From: Sphingomonas aracearum
Lineage (GTDB): Bacteria > Pseudomonadota > Alphaproteobacteria > Sphingomonadales > Sphingomonadaceae
Direction: 5' to 3'
DNA: 64,000 nt
Assembly (NCBI RefSeq): GCF_003345355.1
Contig: NZ_QQNB01000002.1
Location: forward strand, 1,116,001-1,180,000
The notes beneath the pieces were generated by a model. It did not search any database and was not told the DNA's origin. It saw nothing but the letters and a program-made list of their open reading frames with translations. Positions 9,048 through 20,766 of the stretch are shown here, piece by piece (positions within the stretch are counted from its first letter, which is position 1; every line of letters begins with the position of its first letter). The position numbers and the translations under genes are program-made.

Positions 9048-9722
9048 TCAGGCCCGGTACAGCGCGGGAAAGGCGGCCTTGAACGCGGCCAGCTTGGGCC
9101 GGTCGAAACGGACGATGTAGCCGTAATCCGGATTACGGCGTGCGAAATCCTGGTGAAAGGACTCGGCTGGGAAGAACCCGCCCTTCTCCAGCCGGGTCAC
9201 GATCGGCTTGCCGAACGCGCCGCTCTTGCTCAGTTGCGCGATATAGGTGGCCGCCACCCCGCGCTGCGCGGGCGATTGCGGAAAGATCGCGGAGCGATAG
9301 CTCGGGCCGGTATCGGGGTATTGGCGGTTCAGCTGCGTCGGATCATGCGCCACGGCGAAATAGACGCGCAGCAGGGTGGCATAGCTCACCAGCCTGGGAT
9401 CGAAGGTGATGCGCACCGCCTCGGCGTGACCGGTGGTTTCCGTGCTCACCTGTTCGTAGCTGGCCGAAGCGCGCGTCCCGCCGGCATAGCCGGACTGCAC
9501 GTCGCGCACGCCCTTCACATGCTCGAACACCGCCTCCATGCCCCAGAAGCAGCCCCCGGCGAGAACCGCGGTCTGAAGCCCCGGCGTGGCCGGCACGTCG
9601 CGCGCGGCGGCCGGGATCGGCACCGCCCGCTCCGCGGTGGCAGGAGTGGACAGGGCCGCCGCACCGATCAGCGCGGCGATACCGGACAGGCCAAGGAGGG
9701 CGATCTTGCTCATGGCCACCAT
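9048..9722 (-). CDS. msrA: Peptide methionine-S-sulfoxide reductase MsrA, exported form
   Basis: MsrA repairs oxidised methionine (S-sulfoxide). The catalytic cysteine is in LAGGCFWGMEAVFEHVKGV, followed by SGYAGG, EAVRITFDP and YRSAIFPQS, all diagnostic. The protein starts MVAMSKIALLGLSGIAALIG and continues to a likely signal-peptide cut near ATAERA, so it should work in the periplasm. Two in-frame ATGs (9722 and 9713) are possible and neither has a strong ribosome binding site; the outer one is given. Resolving cysteines usual at the C-terminus of cytoplasmic MsrA are absent, as the protein ends FPALYRA. A small membrane-protein gene lies 28 bases upstream on the same strand. Confidence 0.92.
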   Translation of the reverse strand: MVAMSKIALLGLSGIAALIGAAALSTPATAERAVPIPAAARDVPATPGLQTAVLAGGCFWGMEAVFEHVKGVRDVQSGYAGGTRASASYEQVSTETTGHAEAVRITFDPRLVSYATLLRVYFAVAHDPTQLNRQYPDTGPSYRSAIFPQSPAQRGVAATYIAQLSKSGAFGKPIVTRLEKGGFFPAESFHQDFARRNPDYGYIVRFDRPKLAAFKAAFPALYRA

Positions 9723-9750
9723 ATGGGTGGCACAGGCTTCCCGGAAAAGA

Positions 9751-9891
9751 TCAGCGAACCGCGGCAATCGCCGCGGGCGCCTCCAGGGCGAGGCCTGCAT
9801 CGGCAGGCTGCAAGGCGAACAGACCCGCCGCACCCAGCGCGAACCCAAAGGCGAACTGCCACAGGAAGCTGGACTTGATGACGGTGCGCAT
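9751..9891 (-). CDS. Small single-pass membrane protein, unknown
   Basis: This 46-residue protein starts MRTVIKSSFLWQFAFGFALG and contains one hydrophobic segment (about residues 9-27, rich in Phe, Gly and Ala) followed by a short alanine-rich tail. No family is recognised. It lies 28 bases upstream of msrA on the same strand and may share its transcript. Support is the membrane-anchor pattern after a basic start and the absence of any other gene here; the ribosome binding site is poor, so the call is tentative. Confidence 0.45.
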   Translation of the reverse strand: MRTVIKSSFLWQFAFGFALGAAGLFALQPADAGLALEAPAAIAAVR

Positions 9892-10034
9892 GATCGGTCT
9901 CGGTTGATTGTTGGTTGCCGTGGCAACGAAAAAGGTGGCTCGCAACTCGGCGCTTACGCGCCAACTTGCAAGTCCACATTTCGCAAACGCAATGTTACGG
10001 AAAACTGACCCTGATCGTCAGGGAAGCGACAGGT

Positions 10035-13038
<3,004 letters not shown>

Positions 13039-13116
13039 AGGCCCGCGATGCCCGCTCCGAACCGCCGCGGCAACCTCAACTTGCCGGCCCCGGCCTCCCG
13101 TGCCACTCCTGCCGGC

Positions 13117-13794
13117 ATGGAAAACCCGCCCCTGCGCGCCGCCATCGTGCCCGTCACGCCCCTGCAGCAGAACTGCACCTTGCTCTGGTGCACCAAGACC
13201 CTGCGCGGGGCGGTGATCGATCCGGGCGGGGATCTGCCGCGGATCAAGGCGGCAATCGCCGAGCATGGCGTCACCGTCGAGAAGATCCTGCTGACCCATG
13301 GCCATATCGACCATGCCGGCGAGGCCAAGCCGCTGGCGGACGAGCTCGGCGTGCCGATCGAGGGGCCGCACCGCGAGGACGCATGGCTGCTCGGCAGTCT
13401 GGCGGAGGACGGTGCGAAATACGGCATCCGCGGCGTTTCCTTCTCCCCCGATCGCTGGCTGGAGGAGGGCGAAACCGTCACGGTCGGCGATCTTGTCCTG
13501 GACGTCTACCACACGCCCGGCCACACGCCCGGGCACGTGATCTTTCACCATCCCGCCTCCAGCCTGGCGATCGTCGGCGACGTGCTGTTCCAGGGTTCGA
13601 TCGGCCGCACCGACTTCCCGCGCGGCGACATGGCACAACTGATCGATTCGGTGGTGAACACGCTGTGGCCGCTGGGCGACGAAACCGTCTTCCTTCCAGG
13701 CCATGGTGGGCCGAGCACCTTTGGGCGCGAGCGGGGATACAACCCGTTTGTCGGCGACGCCGCATTGGCAGGATCATCGGGTCAACCAGCCTGA
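13117..13794 (+). CDS. MBL-fold metallo-hydrolase (glyoxalase II-like, YcbL type)
   Basis: This 225-residue metallo-beta-lactamase-fold hydrolase has the metal motif LLTHGHIDHAGEAK (HxHxDH), YHTPGHTPGHVIFHH, the bridging aspartate in IVGDVLFQGSIGRTDFPRGD, and a terminal FLPGHGGPSTFG. This combination is typical of the YcbL/GloB-like thioesterases that hydrolyse S-lactoylglutathione or related thioesters. Short length (225 versus about 255) and lack of the glutathione-binding C-terminal helices argue against classical GloB. The ATG 13117 is the first start after the divergent pabBC start, where homology begins. It is cytosolic. Confidence 0.88.
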   Translation: MENPPLRAAIVPVTPLQQNCTLLWCTKTLRGAVIDPGGDLPRIKAAIAEHGVTVEKILLTHGHIDHAGEAKPLADELGVPIEGPHREDAWLLGSLAEDGAKYGIRGVSFSPDRWLEEGETVTVGDLVLDVYHTPGHTPGHVIFHHPASSLAIVGDVLFQGSIGRTDFPRGDMAQLIDSVVNTLWPLGDETVFLPGHGGPSTFGRERGYNPFVGDAALAGSSGQPA

Positions 13795-14106
13795 CGCCCG
13801 CCCGCTTTGCTTGAACGGGCACGGCGGAAGAGCGGCAGACCCTAGCGATCGAGATCGTCGGCCGGTATCGGCGCAGCCGATGGGCTCATGCGCCCGCAAC
13901 GAGCCTCGCATCCGGCAGGCTGCTTTTCCGCCTGCCTGCGCAGCCGTTCTTCCCCACGCGCTTGCAACGGACGCGGAAATCGCTATAGGCGCGTTGCTTC
14001 GCGATGCGTCCGGCCGCCGGTAGCCCCCGCGGCCGTATTTATTTCGGCTGATGGAAATCCGGTCCGGGCGCGCGTTCATTGATCCAAAGCACAAGGTTTC
14101 GCCGAA
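13795..14106. other. Intergenic region upstream of rpmF
   Basis: I find no convincing gene in these 312 bases. Short open frames here are arginine/proline-rich without homology. The only clear element is the probable promoter at 13962-13989. Confidence 0.5.
13962..13989 (+). promoter_or_regulatory. Probable promoter of rpmF-plsX-fabH
   Basis: TTGCAA (13962-13967), 16 bases, then TATAGG (13984-13989), about 118 bases before the rpmF start. This is a fair sigma-70 match in an otherwise empty stretch. Inference from sequence only. Confidence 0.4.
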
Positions 14107-14286
14107 ATGGCCGTCCCCAAGAGAAAGACTTCGCCGTCCCGCCGTGGCATGCGCCGGGCGCACGATGCGCTGAGCGTTGAGTCGTTTCAGGAATGCCCGA
14201 ACTGCGGCGAACTGAAGCGCCCGCACAACCTGTGCAACGCGTGCGGCCACTATAACGGTCGCGAGATCGTCTCGGTCGAGGCGTAA
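14107..14286 (+). CDS. rpmF: 50S ribosomal protein L32
   Basis: This 59-residue ribosomal protein is a component of the large subunit. The start [20 protein letters not shown] and the zinc ribbon [18 protein letters not shown] are characteristic. Both CxxC pairs are intact, so it is the zinc-binding form. It precedes plsX by 25 bases; rpmF-plsX-fabH is a widely conserved arrangement that links ribosome and phospholipid synthesis. Confidence 0.97.
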   Translation: MAVPKRKTSPSRRGMRRAHDALSVESFQECPNCGELKRPHNLCNACGHYNGREIVSVEA

Positions 14287-14311
14287 GCCCACCGAAAATT
14301 CGGGGAAAAGC

Positions 14312-15343
14312 GTGTCGAACAGCTCCAGGATCGCCGTCGATGCGATGGGCGGCGACAAGGGGCTGGACGTCATGCTGGCCGGCGTCGCCGCGGCGCGTCG
14401 CCGGTTCGACGGGATGCAGTTCCTGCTGGTCGGGGACGAGGCGCAGATTCGCGCCGGTCTGGAGGCGCATCCCAATCTCACCCAGCATTCCGAGATCGTC
14501 CACGCACCCGAAGTGGTGGGCGGTGCGGAAAAGCCGAGCCAGGCGATCCGCCGCGCCAAGACCACCAGCATGGGCGTCGCCATCGACATGGTGAAGCAGG
14601 GCCGGGCCGGCGCTGCGGTGTCCTGCGGCAATACCGGCGCGCTGATGGCCATGGCCAAGCTCGCGCTGCGGATGCTGCCGGGCATCGACCGCCCTGCCCT
14701 CGCCGCCCTGCTGCCCACCCTGGGCGAGAACGACGTGGTGGTGCTCGATCTCGGCGCCAATACCGAGGTGGACGCGCGCAACCTGGTGCAGTTCGCGGTG
14801 ATGGGGGCCGCTTATGCGCGCACCACGCTTGATCTCGGGCGTCCGCGGGTCGCGCTTCTCAATATCGGCAGCGAGGATCAGAAGGGCACGGAGGAAATCC
14901 GCGACGCCGCCGCCGCCCTGCGCGCCGCCGACCATCTGCCGCTTGATTTCACCGGCTTCATCGAGGGCGACCAGCTCGCCCGCGGCAATGTCGACGTGAT
15001 CGTGTGCGACGGCTTTTCGGGCAACATCGCCCTGAAGACCGCCGAAGGCACCGCCCGCTTCGTCGCCGACCTGCTGAAACGGGCGTTCAGCTCGTCCGTG
15101 CGCTCCAAGATCGGCTTTCTGATCTCCAAGCCCGCCACTGAGCTGCTGCGCGACCATCTCGATCCCAACAACCACAATGGCGCGGTCTTTCTCGGCCTCA
15201 ACGGCCTCGTCGTGAAGAGCCATGGCGGCGCCAACGAACGCGGCGTGGCCACTGCCATCGGCGCCGCGGCCAAGATGGTGCGTGACGATCTCACGCGGCG
15301 GATCAGTGAAGACCTCGGCAATTTCGAAGCCAAGGCGGCGTAA
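14312..15343 (+). CDS. plsX: Phosphate acyltransferase PlsX
   Basis: This 343-residue enzyme converts acyl-ACP and phosphate to acyl-phosphate, the acyl donor for the first step of phospholipid synthesis. It contains AVDAMGGDKG at the N-terminus, SCGNTGALMAMAK, and CDGFSGNIALKTAEG, all PlsX signatures, and ends with a charged tail EDLGNFEAKAA. GTG is the start codon; homology begins immediately after it. It is a peripheral membrane protein in characterised cases. It is placed between rpmF and fabH in the expected order. Confidence 0.97.
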   Translation: MSNSSRIAVDAMGGDKGLDVMLAGVAAARRRFDGMQFLLVGDEAQIRAGLEAHPNLTQHSEIVHAPEVVGGAEKPSQAIRRAKTTSMGVAIDMVKQGRAGAAVSCGNTGALMAMAKLALRMLPGIDRPALAALLPTLGENDVVVLDLGANTEVDARNLVQFAVMGAAYARTTLDLGRPRVALLNIGSEDQKGTEEIRDAAAALRAADHLPLDFTGFIEGDQLARGNVDVIVCDGFSGNIALKTAEGTARFVADLLKRAFSSSVRSKIGFLISKPATELLRDHLDPNNHNGAVFLGLNGLVVKSHGGANERGVATAIGAAAKMVRDDLTRRISEDLGNFEAKAA

Positions 15344-15358
15344 AGGACATTCGCTCCC

Positions 15359-16327
15359 GTGCTACGTAGCGTCATCACCGGCACCGGTTCCGCTCTGCCG
15401 GCTCGGCGCGTCTCCAACGAGGAGCTGGCGCAGACCATCGACACCTCCGACGAGTGGATCGTGGAGCGCACCGGCATCCGCTTCCGCCACATCGCCGGCC
15501 CCGGCGAAACCACCTCCACGCTTGCCGCCGAGGCCTGCCGCGCGGCGATCGCGGCGGCGGGGGTGACCGCGCAGGACGTGGACCTGATCGTGCTGGCCAC
15601 CGCAACGCCCGACCAGACCTTTCCCGCCACCGCCACCAAGGTGCAGGCGATGCTGGGCATCGACGATTGCGTGGCATTCGATGTCGCGGCGGTCTGCTCC
15701 GGCTTCCTTTATGCCGTGCAGGTCGCCGACGCGATGCTGCGCACGGGCGTGCATCGTCGCGCGCTGGTGATCGGCGCGGAGACGTTCAGCCGCATCCTCG
15801 ACTGGGAGGACCGGACCACCGCCGTGCTGTTCGGTGACGGCGCGGGCGCGATCGTGCTGGAGGCGCAGGAAAGTGAGGACGCGGGCGGCCGCGGCATCCT
15901 GGCCACGCGGCTCCATGCCGATGGGCGCCACAACGAACTCCTCTATGTCGATGGTGGTCCCTCCACCACCGGCACGGTCGGCAAGCTCCGCATGAAGGGC
16001 CGTGAGGTGTTCCGCCATGCCGTGGTCAACCTGGCGGCGGTGATGGGCGAATCGCTGGCGATCGCCGGGCTGACCGCCGAGGACGTCGACTGGGTGGTGC
16101 CGCATCAGGCCAATGCCCGCATCCTGGACGCCACCGCCCGCAAGCTTGGCTTCGCCCCGGAAAAGGTGGTGGTGACCGTTGACCGGCATGCGAACACCTC
16201 GGCGGCCTCGGTGCCGCTGGCGCTGGACGTGGCGGTGCAGGACGGCCGCATCCGCCAGGGCGACCTCGTCGTGCTGGAGGCGATGGGCGGCGGGTTCACC
16301 TGGGGCGCGGCGGTTGTCCGCTTCTGA
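15359..16327 (+). CDS. fabH: 3-oxoacyl-ACP synthase III (FabH)
   Basis: This 322-residue condensing enzyme initiates fatty acid synthesis by joining acetyl-CoA to malonyl-ACP. The catalytic cysteine is in [14 protein letters not shown] (about residue 112), the histidine in [10 protein letters not shown] (about 245) and the asparagine in [28 protein letters not shown] is also typical. It starts with GTG, 15 bases after the plsX stop. It is the third gene of the rpmF-plsX-fabH-ihfA group. Confidence 0.97.
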   Translation: MLRSVITGTGSALPARRVSNEELAQTIDTSDEWIVERTGIRFRHIAGPGETTSTLAAEACRAAIAAAGVTAQDVDLIVLATATPDQTFPATATKVQAMLGIDDCVAFDVAAVCSGFLYAVQVADAMLRTGVHRRALVIGAETFSRILDWEDRTTAVLFGDGAGAIVLEAQESEDAGGRGILATRLHADGRHNELLYVDGGPSTTGTVGKLRMKGREVFRHAVVNLAAVMGESLAIAGLTAEDVDWVVPHQANARILDATARKLGFAPEKVVVTVDRHANTSAASVPLALDVAVQDGRIRQGDLVVLEAMGGGFTWGAAVVRF

Positions 16328-16441
16328 GCGGCCGTAAACCGATGGCGGGGGCGTTACGCAAGCGAAACTACCTGCTTCTTCCTCGCCGTTGACTATGTTA
16401 GTGGCTGTTCCCCGCACCTTTTTCCATGCAACAGGGGCTGC

Positions 16442-16741
16442 ATGACGGACGCAGGAACGCTCACCCGGGCCGATTTGGCCGAGAAGCTTCACGAACAGGT
16501 GGGGCTGAGCCGTGCCGACTCTGCCCGGCTGGTGGAGCGGATCCTCGCCTCCATGTGCGAGGCGCTGTCCGAGGGCGAGAACGTGAAGATCTCGGGCTTC
16601 GGCACGTTTGTCCTGCGCGACAAGGGCGAGCGGATCGGCCGCAATCCCAAGACGGGCGTCGAGGTGCCGATCGCGCCACGCCGGGTGCTGACCTTCCGCG
16701 CCAGCCAGATGATGCGCGACCGCATCGTGCGCGCCGGCTGA
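16442..16741 (+). CDS. ihfA: Integration host factor subunit alpha
   Basis: This 99-residue DNA-bending protein of the HU/IHF family forms a heterodimer with IhfB. It carries [18 protein letters not shown], the beta-arm region [20 protein letters not shown] with the intercalating proline in NPKTG, and [12 protein letters not shown]. In alphaproteobacteria ihfA follows fabH and precedes a MerR-like regulator, exactly as here. The 114-base gap after fabH contains a TTGACT hexamer near 16389, so ihfA may have an additional promoter of its own. Confidence 0.96.
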   Translation: MTDAGTLTRADLAEKLHEQVGLSRADSARLVERILASMCEALSEGENVKISGFGTFVLRDKGERIGRNPKTGVEVPIAPRRVLTFRASQMMRDRIVRAG

Positions 16742-16744
16742 TCG

Positions 16745-17074
16745 GTGGCCCCCGCGGAAAAGGCGGCAGGCGCCTTCCGCACTATTGGTGAAGTCGCTGA
16801 GCAGACCGGGATCGCGCCGCATATCCTGCGCTATTGGGAAACCCGTTTCGCGCAGCTCCGCCCGGTGCAGCGTGCCGGCGGTCGCCGCCACTATCGGCCC
16901 GAGGATGTGGCCCTGGTCCGGCGCATCGATGCGATGCTCAATCGCGAAGGCTACACGATCGCCGGCGTGCAGGCCCGGCTCGCGGCCGAGGGCAAGACGC
17001 CCGGTGACCGGCTTCTGGCTCTTCGCGCAATCCGCGATGCGCTCGCGCACGCGTTGAAAACCGACCTGGGTTAA
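16745..17074 (+). CDS. MerR family transcriptional regulator
   Basis: This 109-residue short MerR-type DNA-binding protein has its helix-turn-helix at residues 11-45 ([20 protein letters not shown], then ETRF). The wing [20 protein letters not shown] follows, and a brief dimerisation helix ends the protein. There is no C-terminal effector domain or cysteine cluster, so it is not a metal sensor of the classical kind. The GTG start lies three bases after the ihfA stop, implying translational coupling. This ihfA-merR pair is conserved in the order; the target genes are not known to me. Confidence 0.9.
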   Translation: MAPAEKAAGAFRTIGEVAEQTGIAPHILRYWETRFAQLRPVQRAGGRRHYRPEDVALVRRIDAMLNREGYTIAGVQARLAAEGKTPGDRLLALRAIRDALAHALKTDLG

Positions 17075-17342
17075 GGGACAGCGCGCGTCCGCGCTTCGAC
17101 ACGGACCTGCCGGTGGTGCTCCTGTGAGGCAATCGCCAGTGCGGTCCGAAGCCTTTCGTTTGCGGCGCCGTCCGTAACGATCCGTTCCCAAAGCCGGTCG
17201 TTTCTCTCCCGACGCGATATTCGAGGGTGCTCGACAGTCTCAGCGGCGTTCCGCCGGATCGCCCGCCCGCCTGCCTCGTTCTGGCTGTGATCGGAAAAGA
17301 TCAGGGATTACAACGGCGCTCGGGCGGCGCCGACAGCCGGAG

Positions 17343-18662
17343 CTACTGGTCCCGCCGGCCCGATTCGCTGACCAGCATCTTGTCGATGCGCCGGCCATCG
17401 AGATCCACCACCTCGAAACGCCAGCCCTGTTCCACGAAGCTTTCGCCTTCGCCCGGCAGGTGGCGGAACACCGACAGCGCCAGGCCGGCCACCGTCGCGT
17501 AATCGCGATCTTCGGGCAGCTCGAGGCCGAGCCGCTCTGCCAGCGCATCCGCCGCCATCGTCCCCGCCACCAGCAGCGAGCCGTCTTCCCGCTCCACCAC
17601 GTTGGGCGCATCGTCCGGGTCGGCATCGGAGCGGAACTCCCCCGCAATGGCTGCCAGCAGGTCGGCAGGCGTCACCAGCCCCTCGAAATGCCCGTATTCG
17701 TCGTGGATCAGCGCCATGGGCACTTCGGCCTCCCGCAACGTGTTCAGCGCATCCATCGCGTCGATCTGGTCGAGCACCACGGGGGCGGCGCGCATCAGCT
17801 GGCGCAGATCGAGCGGCTGGCCGGCCAGCGCGGCAGTCACGATGTCGCGCGCCTGCACCACGCCGATCACGGCATCGACCGACCCTTCCGCCACCGGCAG
17901 CCGGCTGTGCCCGGCAGTGCGCAGCGCCTCGCGGATACCCTCCTCGCCCAAGCCGACATCGACCCACACCACATCCGTGCGCGGGGTCATCACTTCGCGT
18001 ACCGGTCGATCGGCAAGGCGCACCACGCCGGAGATGATCGAGCGCTCATGCTCCTCGATCACGCCGGACTTGCTTGCCTCCGCCACGATCATCTGCAGCT
18101 CTTCCGCCGTCACGCTGTCCTCGTTCTCGCGGCTGAGGCCCATCAGGCGGAACAGCAGCGCGCTGGAGGAATCGAGCAGCCACACGAGCGGGGCACAGAT
18201 GCGCGCGATCCAGCGCATCGGCGGCGCGACGAACGCAGCCACCGCCTCGGGCTGGCGCAAGGCGATCTGCTTGGGAACGAGCTCGCCGACGATCAGCGAC
18301 AGGTAGGTGGTTAGGCCGATCACCAGCGCAAAGCCGGCGGATTGCGCCGTACTCGAACTGAGCCCCAGCCAGGCCTGGAGCCGCGCCGCCGTTGGTTCGC
18401 CCAGGCTGGCGCCGGAATAGGCGCCGGCGAGAATGCCGATGAGCGTGATGCCGATCTGCACGGCCGACAGGAACTTGCCGGGGTCCGAGCCCAGCGCCAG
18501 CGCCGCCTGCGCGCCGTGCTTCCGGGCGCGCGCCATTGCTTCCAGTCGTGCGCGGCGTGCGGAGACGATCGCCAGTTCGCTCATCGCGAACACGCCGTTC
18601 AGAACGACCAGCGCGAAGATGATCGCGACGTCGATCCAGGGAAAGGGAGGAAGCGGGGCCAT
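17343..18662 (-). CDS. Hemolysin-family (CorC/CNNM-type) membrane protein, DUF21-CBS-CorC_HlyC
   Basis: This 439-residue protein has an N-terminal DUF21 membrane domain with four hydrophobic segments (about 5-180), including FLSAVQIGITLIGILAGAYS and SLIVGELVPKQIAL. A tandem CBS pair follows (about 215-335; VMTPRTDVVWVDV, GVVQARDIV, FEGLVTPADLLAAI), then a C-terminal CorC_HlyC domain ending GRRIDKMLVSES. Relatives act in magnesium/cobalt export or homeostasis; the hemolysin label is historical. An AAGGGGTGCGG stretch before the ATG could serve as ribosome binding site. It diverges from the OmpA-like lipoprotein gene. Confidence 0.9.
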   Translation of the reverse strand: MAPLPPFPWIDVAIIFALVVLNGVFAMSELAIVSARRARLEAMARARKHGAQAALALGSDPGKFLSAVQIGITLIGILAGAYSGASLGEPTAARLQAWLGLSSSTAQSAGFALVIGLTTYLSLIVGELVPKQIALRQPEAVAAFVAPPMRWIARICAPLVWLLDSSSALLFRLMGLSRENEDSVTAEELQMIVAEASKSGVIEEHERSIISGVVRLADRPVREVMTPRTDVVWVDVGLGEEGIREALRTAGHSRLPVAEGSVDAVIGVVQARDIVTAALAGQPLDLRQLMRAAPVVLDQIDAMDALNTLREAEVPMALIHDEYGHFEGLVTPADLLAAIAGEFRSDADPDDAPNVVEREDGSLLVAGTMAADALAERLGLELPEDRDYATVAGLALSVFRHLPGEGESFVEQGWRFEVVDLDGRRIDKMLVSESGRRDQ

Positions 18663-18752
18663 TGCTCTGCCGCACCCCTTTGACTTGATTCGCCGCCCCG
18701 CACAACCGCGCGCTTCACCCCCGGTTCAAATGGCCAACTTCAAAACGCACAC

Positions 18753-18777
18753 GGAACAACCTACCGACGAATGGTTT
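18753..18777 (+). promoter_or_regulatory. Candidate EcfG (general stress) promoter
   Basis: GGAAC (18753-18757), 16 bases, then GTTT (18774-18777), resembling the alphaproteobacterial general-stress consensus GGAAC-N16/17-GTT. It lies about 30 bases upstream of the GTG of the OmpA-like gene. The hexamer-free match is short, so chance cannot be excluded. Confidence 0.35.
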
Positions 18778-18805
18778 GTTGAAGGCGACAAAGGGAGATG
18801 CAGAC

Positions 18806-19483
18806 GTGAAAACCTCGGCGAAGCTCATGCTGGCCACCGCGCTTTCGGCCCTGATCGCGACCAGCGCGTGCACCACGGACCCGGAAACTGGCGAACGGCG
18901 CCTTTCCAAGGCGGCGATCGGCGGCATCGGTGGCGCGTTGGGCGGCTATCTGCTGGGCGACGTGGTCGGCGGGCGGCGTGACCGGACGGAAAAGATCCTG
19001 GGCGCTGGCATCGGCGGCATCGCCGGCGCCGGGATCGGCGCGTACATGGACGAGCAGGAGCGGCAGATGCGCGCGCGCACCGCGGGCACCGACGTGGAGG
19101 TGACGCGCCGCGGCGACGACCTGATCCTCAACATCCCGTCGGGCATCAACTTCGCCTACAATTCGGCGACGGTGGAGCCGGCCTTCCAGCGCACGCTGAA
19201 CCAGGTGGCGAGCGTGCTGGGCGAATACAGCAAGACCTATATCGACGTGTACGGCCATACCGATTCGACCGGGTCGGACGCCTACAACCAGGACCTGTCG
19301 GAACGCCGCGCCACTTCCGTCGCGAACTATCTCGAAGCGCACGGTGTTCAGCCCGCCCGCATCGGCGTGCGCGGGTTCGGCGAGACGCAGCCGGTGGAAA
19401 GCAACGACACGGAGGAAGGCCGCGCCGCCAACCGCCGGGTCGAGATCAAGGTCGTGCCGATCCCCGAAAGCGACCTGCGCTGA
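18806..19483 (+). CDS. OmpA-family outer membrane protein with glycine-zipper region
   Basis: This 225-residue envelope protein has a signal peptide ending near ALIATSAC; the cysteine suggests a lipoprotein although the lipobox is imperfect. A glycine-zipper region follows (about 35-85; GGIGGALGGYLLGDVVGG, GAGIGGIAGAGIGAYM). The C-terminal OmpA peptidoglycan-binding domain covers about 110-220 and includes YIDVYGHTDSTGSDAYNQDL and RRATSVANYL, ending in the NRRVEIKV block. The start is GTG 18806, eleven bases after GGGAG. It should tether the outer membrane to peptidoglycan. An EcfG-like promoter upstream suggests stress induction. Confidence 0.9.
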   Translation: MKTSAKLMLATALSALIATSACTTDPETGERRLSKAAIGGIGGALGGYLLGDVVGGRRDRTEKILGAGIGGIAGAGIGAYMDEQERQMRARTAGTDVEVTRRGDDLILNIPSGINFAYNSATVEPAFQRTLNQVASVLGEYSKTYIDVYGHTDSTGSDAYNQDLSERRATSVANYLEAHGVQPARIGVRGFGETQPVESNDTEEGRAANRRVEIKVVPIPESDLR

Positions 19484-19526
19484 GCGGCCGGGCGGATGCC
19501 GGTTCGTCCGGCATCCGCCGACGCGG

Positions 19527-19976
19527 CTAGCGTCGCAACGCGAAGAAATCGCGCAGCAGGCCCGCCGATTCGCGCTCGCCGATGCCGGCATAGACTTCCG
19601 GGCGGTGATGGCAGGTAGGTTGGCCGAAGAAGCGGGGGCCATGCTCCACCGCGCCGCCCTTCGGGTCGGGAGCGCCGTAATAGAGACGGGCGATCCGCGC
19701 ATGGGCGATGGCGCCCGCACACATCGCGCAAGGCTCCAGCGTCACCCACAGGTCGCACCCGTCCAGCCGGTCGCGGCCGAGCGCGGCGGCGGCGGCGCGA
19801 ATTGCCAGCATCTCGGCATGCGCGGTCGGGTCGCAGGTCGCGCGCGGGGCATTGGCCGCGACCGCGACCACATCGCCCGCCGACATGACCACGGCGCCCA
19901 CCGGCACCTCCCCCTGCCCCGCAGCATCGCTCGCTGCGGCCAGGGCCCGGCGCATCGGCGGAGGGAGCGGGAACAT
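19527..19976 (-). CDS. tadA: tRNA-specific adenosine deaminase TadA
   Basis: This 149-residue zinc enzyme of the cytidine-deaminase fold converts adenosine 34 to inosine in tRNA-Arg(ACG). The zinc and proton-shuttle residues are in [13 protein letters not shown] (HAE) and [17 protein letters not shown] (PCxxC). ATG 19976 gives the expected length and follows a small membrane-protein gene on the same strand by 38 bases. Guanine deaminase is the main alternative, but [15 protein letters not shown] favours TadA. Confidence 0.92.
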   Translation of the reverse strand: MFPLPPPMRRALAAASDAAGQGEVPVGAVVMSAGDVVAVAANAPRATCDPTAHAEMLAIRAAAAALGRDRLDGCDLWVTLEPCAMCAGAIAHARIARLYYGAPDPKGGAVEHGPRFFGQPTCHHRPEVYAGIGERESAGLLRDFFALRR

Positions 19977-20014
19977 CCGCCTTCCCTCCCTTACCCGCGC
20001 CGCGGTTGCAAGGT

Positions 20015-20248
20015 TCAGTGCTTCGGCTCGCCCGGACGGTTCACGTCCACCGTGGGCACTTCCACGACCTTGTTGGTGGTGCCCACATCCACCGTGCCCA
20101 TGTCGGCCTTCAGCGTCGGTGCCTGCCCGCCCTTCACCTCCACCTGCGGCAGCGTGCCCGGCGTGGCGTTGAGGTTCAGGAAGCCGGCCCAGACCAGGCC
20201 CAGGATGATGAGGGCAACAAGGCCCACGAGAGCAAGAAGCGTGCGCAT
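20015..20248 (-). CDS. Single-pass membrane protein, unknown
   Basis: This 77-residue protein has one hydrophobic segment (residues 3-25: [20 protein letters not shown]) followed by a polar tail with valine-rich repeats ([18 protein letters not shown]). It could be membrane-anchored with the tail in the periplasm. No known family is recognised. It is likely in an operon with tadA and divergent from rpmB across 165 bases. Confidence 0.7.
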   Translation of the reverse strand: MRTLLALVGLVALIILGLVWAGFLNLNATPGTLPQVEVKGGQAPTLKADMGTVDVGTTNKVVEVPTVDVNRPGEPKH

Positions 20249-20336
20249 CGATCGGAACCTCGATTGGAGTGCGAATTAGATTACCTTGGCGTAACGAACC
20301 CATGGCCACGCTTCCGGTTGCATCGACGCGCAACGG

Positions 20337-20364
20337 TTGACCGCAGCGCCGCCATTCGTTATGC
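20337..20364 (+). promoter_or_regulatory. Probable promoter of rpmB
   Basis: TTGACC (20337-20342), 16 bases, TTATGC (20359-20364), about 50 bases before the rpmB start codon. A good fit for a ribosomal-protein promoter; inferred from sequence only. Confidence 0.45.
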
Positions 20365-20413
20365 GCGCCGGCTTCAACGAGCTTCGTGCTCGACCAACGC
20401 CAGGATACGATCA

Positions 20414-20707
20414 ATGTCGCGGATTTGCGAGCTGACCGGCAAGGGCCGGCAGGTGGGTAACAACGTTTCCCACGCCAACAACAAGACCAAGCGCACGTTT
20501 CTGCCGAACCTGCAGAACGTCACGCTGATTTCGGACGCGCTGGGTACCAGCGTGCGCCTGCGTGTTTCCACGCACGGGCTGCGCTCGGTGGAGCATGTCG
20601 GCGGTCTGGACAACTGGCTGGTCAAGACGACGGACGACAAGCTGTCGCTGCGCGCGCGCCGCCTGAAGCGCGACGTCGCCAAGAAGCTGGCCGCCGTCGC
20701 CGCCTGA
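20414..20707 (+). CDS. rpmB: 50S ribosomal protein L28
   Basis: This 97-residue large-subunit ribosomal protein begins [20 protein letters not shown]. It contains [18 protein letters not shown] and the alphaproteobacterial-type C-terminus with [19 protein letters not shown]. No cysteine pair for zinc is present. It is monocistronic, as usual in this order, with its own promoter upstream and a hairpin downstream. Confidence 0.97.
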   Translation: MSRICELTGKGRQVGNNVSHANNKTKRTFLPNLQNVTLISDALGTSVRLRVSTHGLRSVEHVGGLDNWLVKTTDDKLSLRARRLKRDVAKKLAAVAA

Positions 20708-20737
20708 CGCTTTCGCTTCGGCGAAGGATGAACGAAC

Positions 20738-20766
20738 AGCCCGCCCCTCACTTGAGGGCGCGGGCT
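20738..20766. terminator. Hairpin downstream of rpmB
   Basis: AGCCCGC-CCCTC pairs with GAGGG-CGCGGGCT across a short loop with one bulged base. On the plus strand it is followed by TTTCG, so a weak intrinsic terminator for rpmB. It overlaps the last codons of the convergent esterase gene. Confidence 0.45.

Noticed and set aside
16380..16441. TTGACT near 16389 as ihfA promoter
   Set aside because: No good -10 element at the right spacing, so not listed as a separate feature.
17075..17342. Possible tRNA or RNA gene after the merR gene
   Set aside because: No cloverleaf, T-loop or terminator could be folded by eye in the gap.
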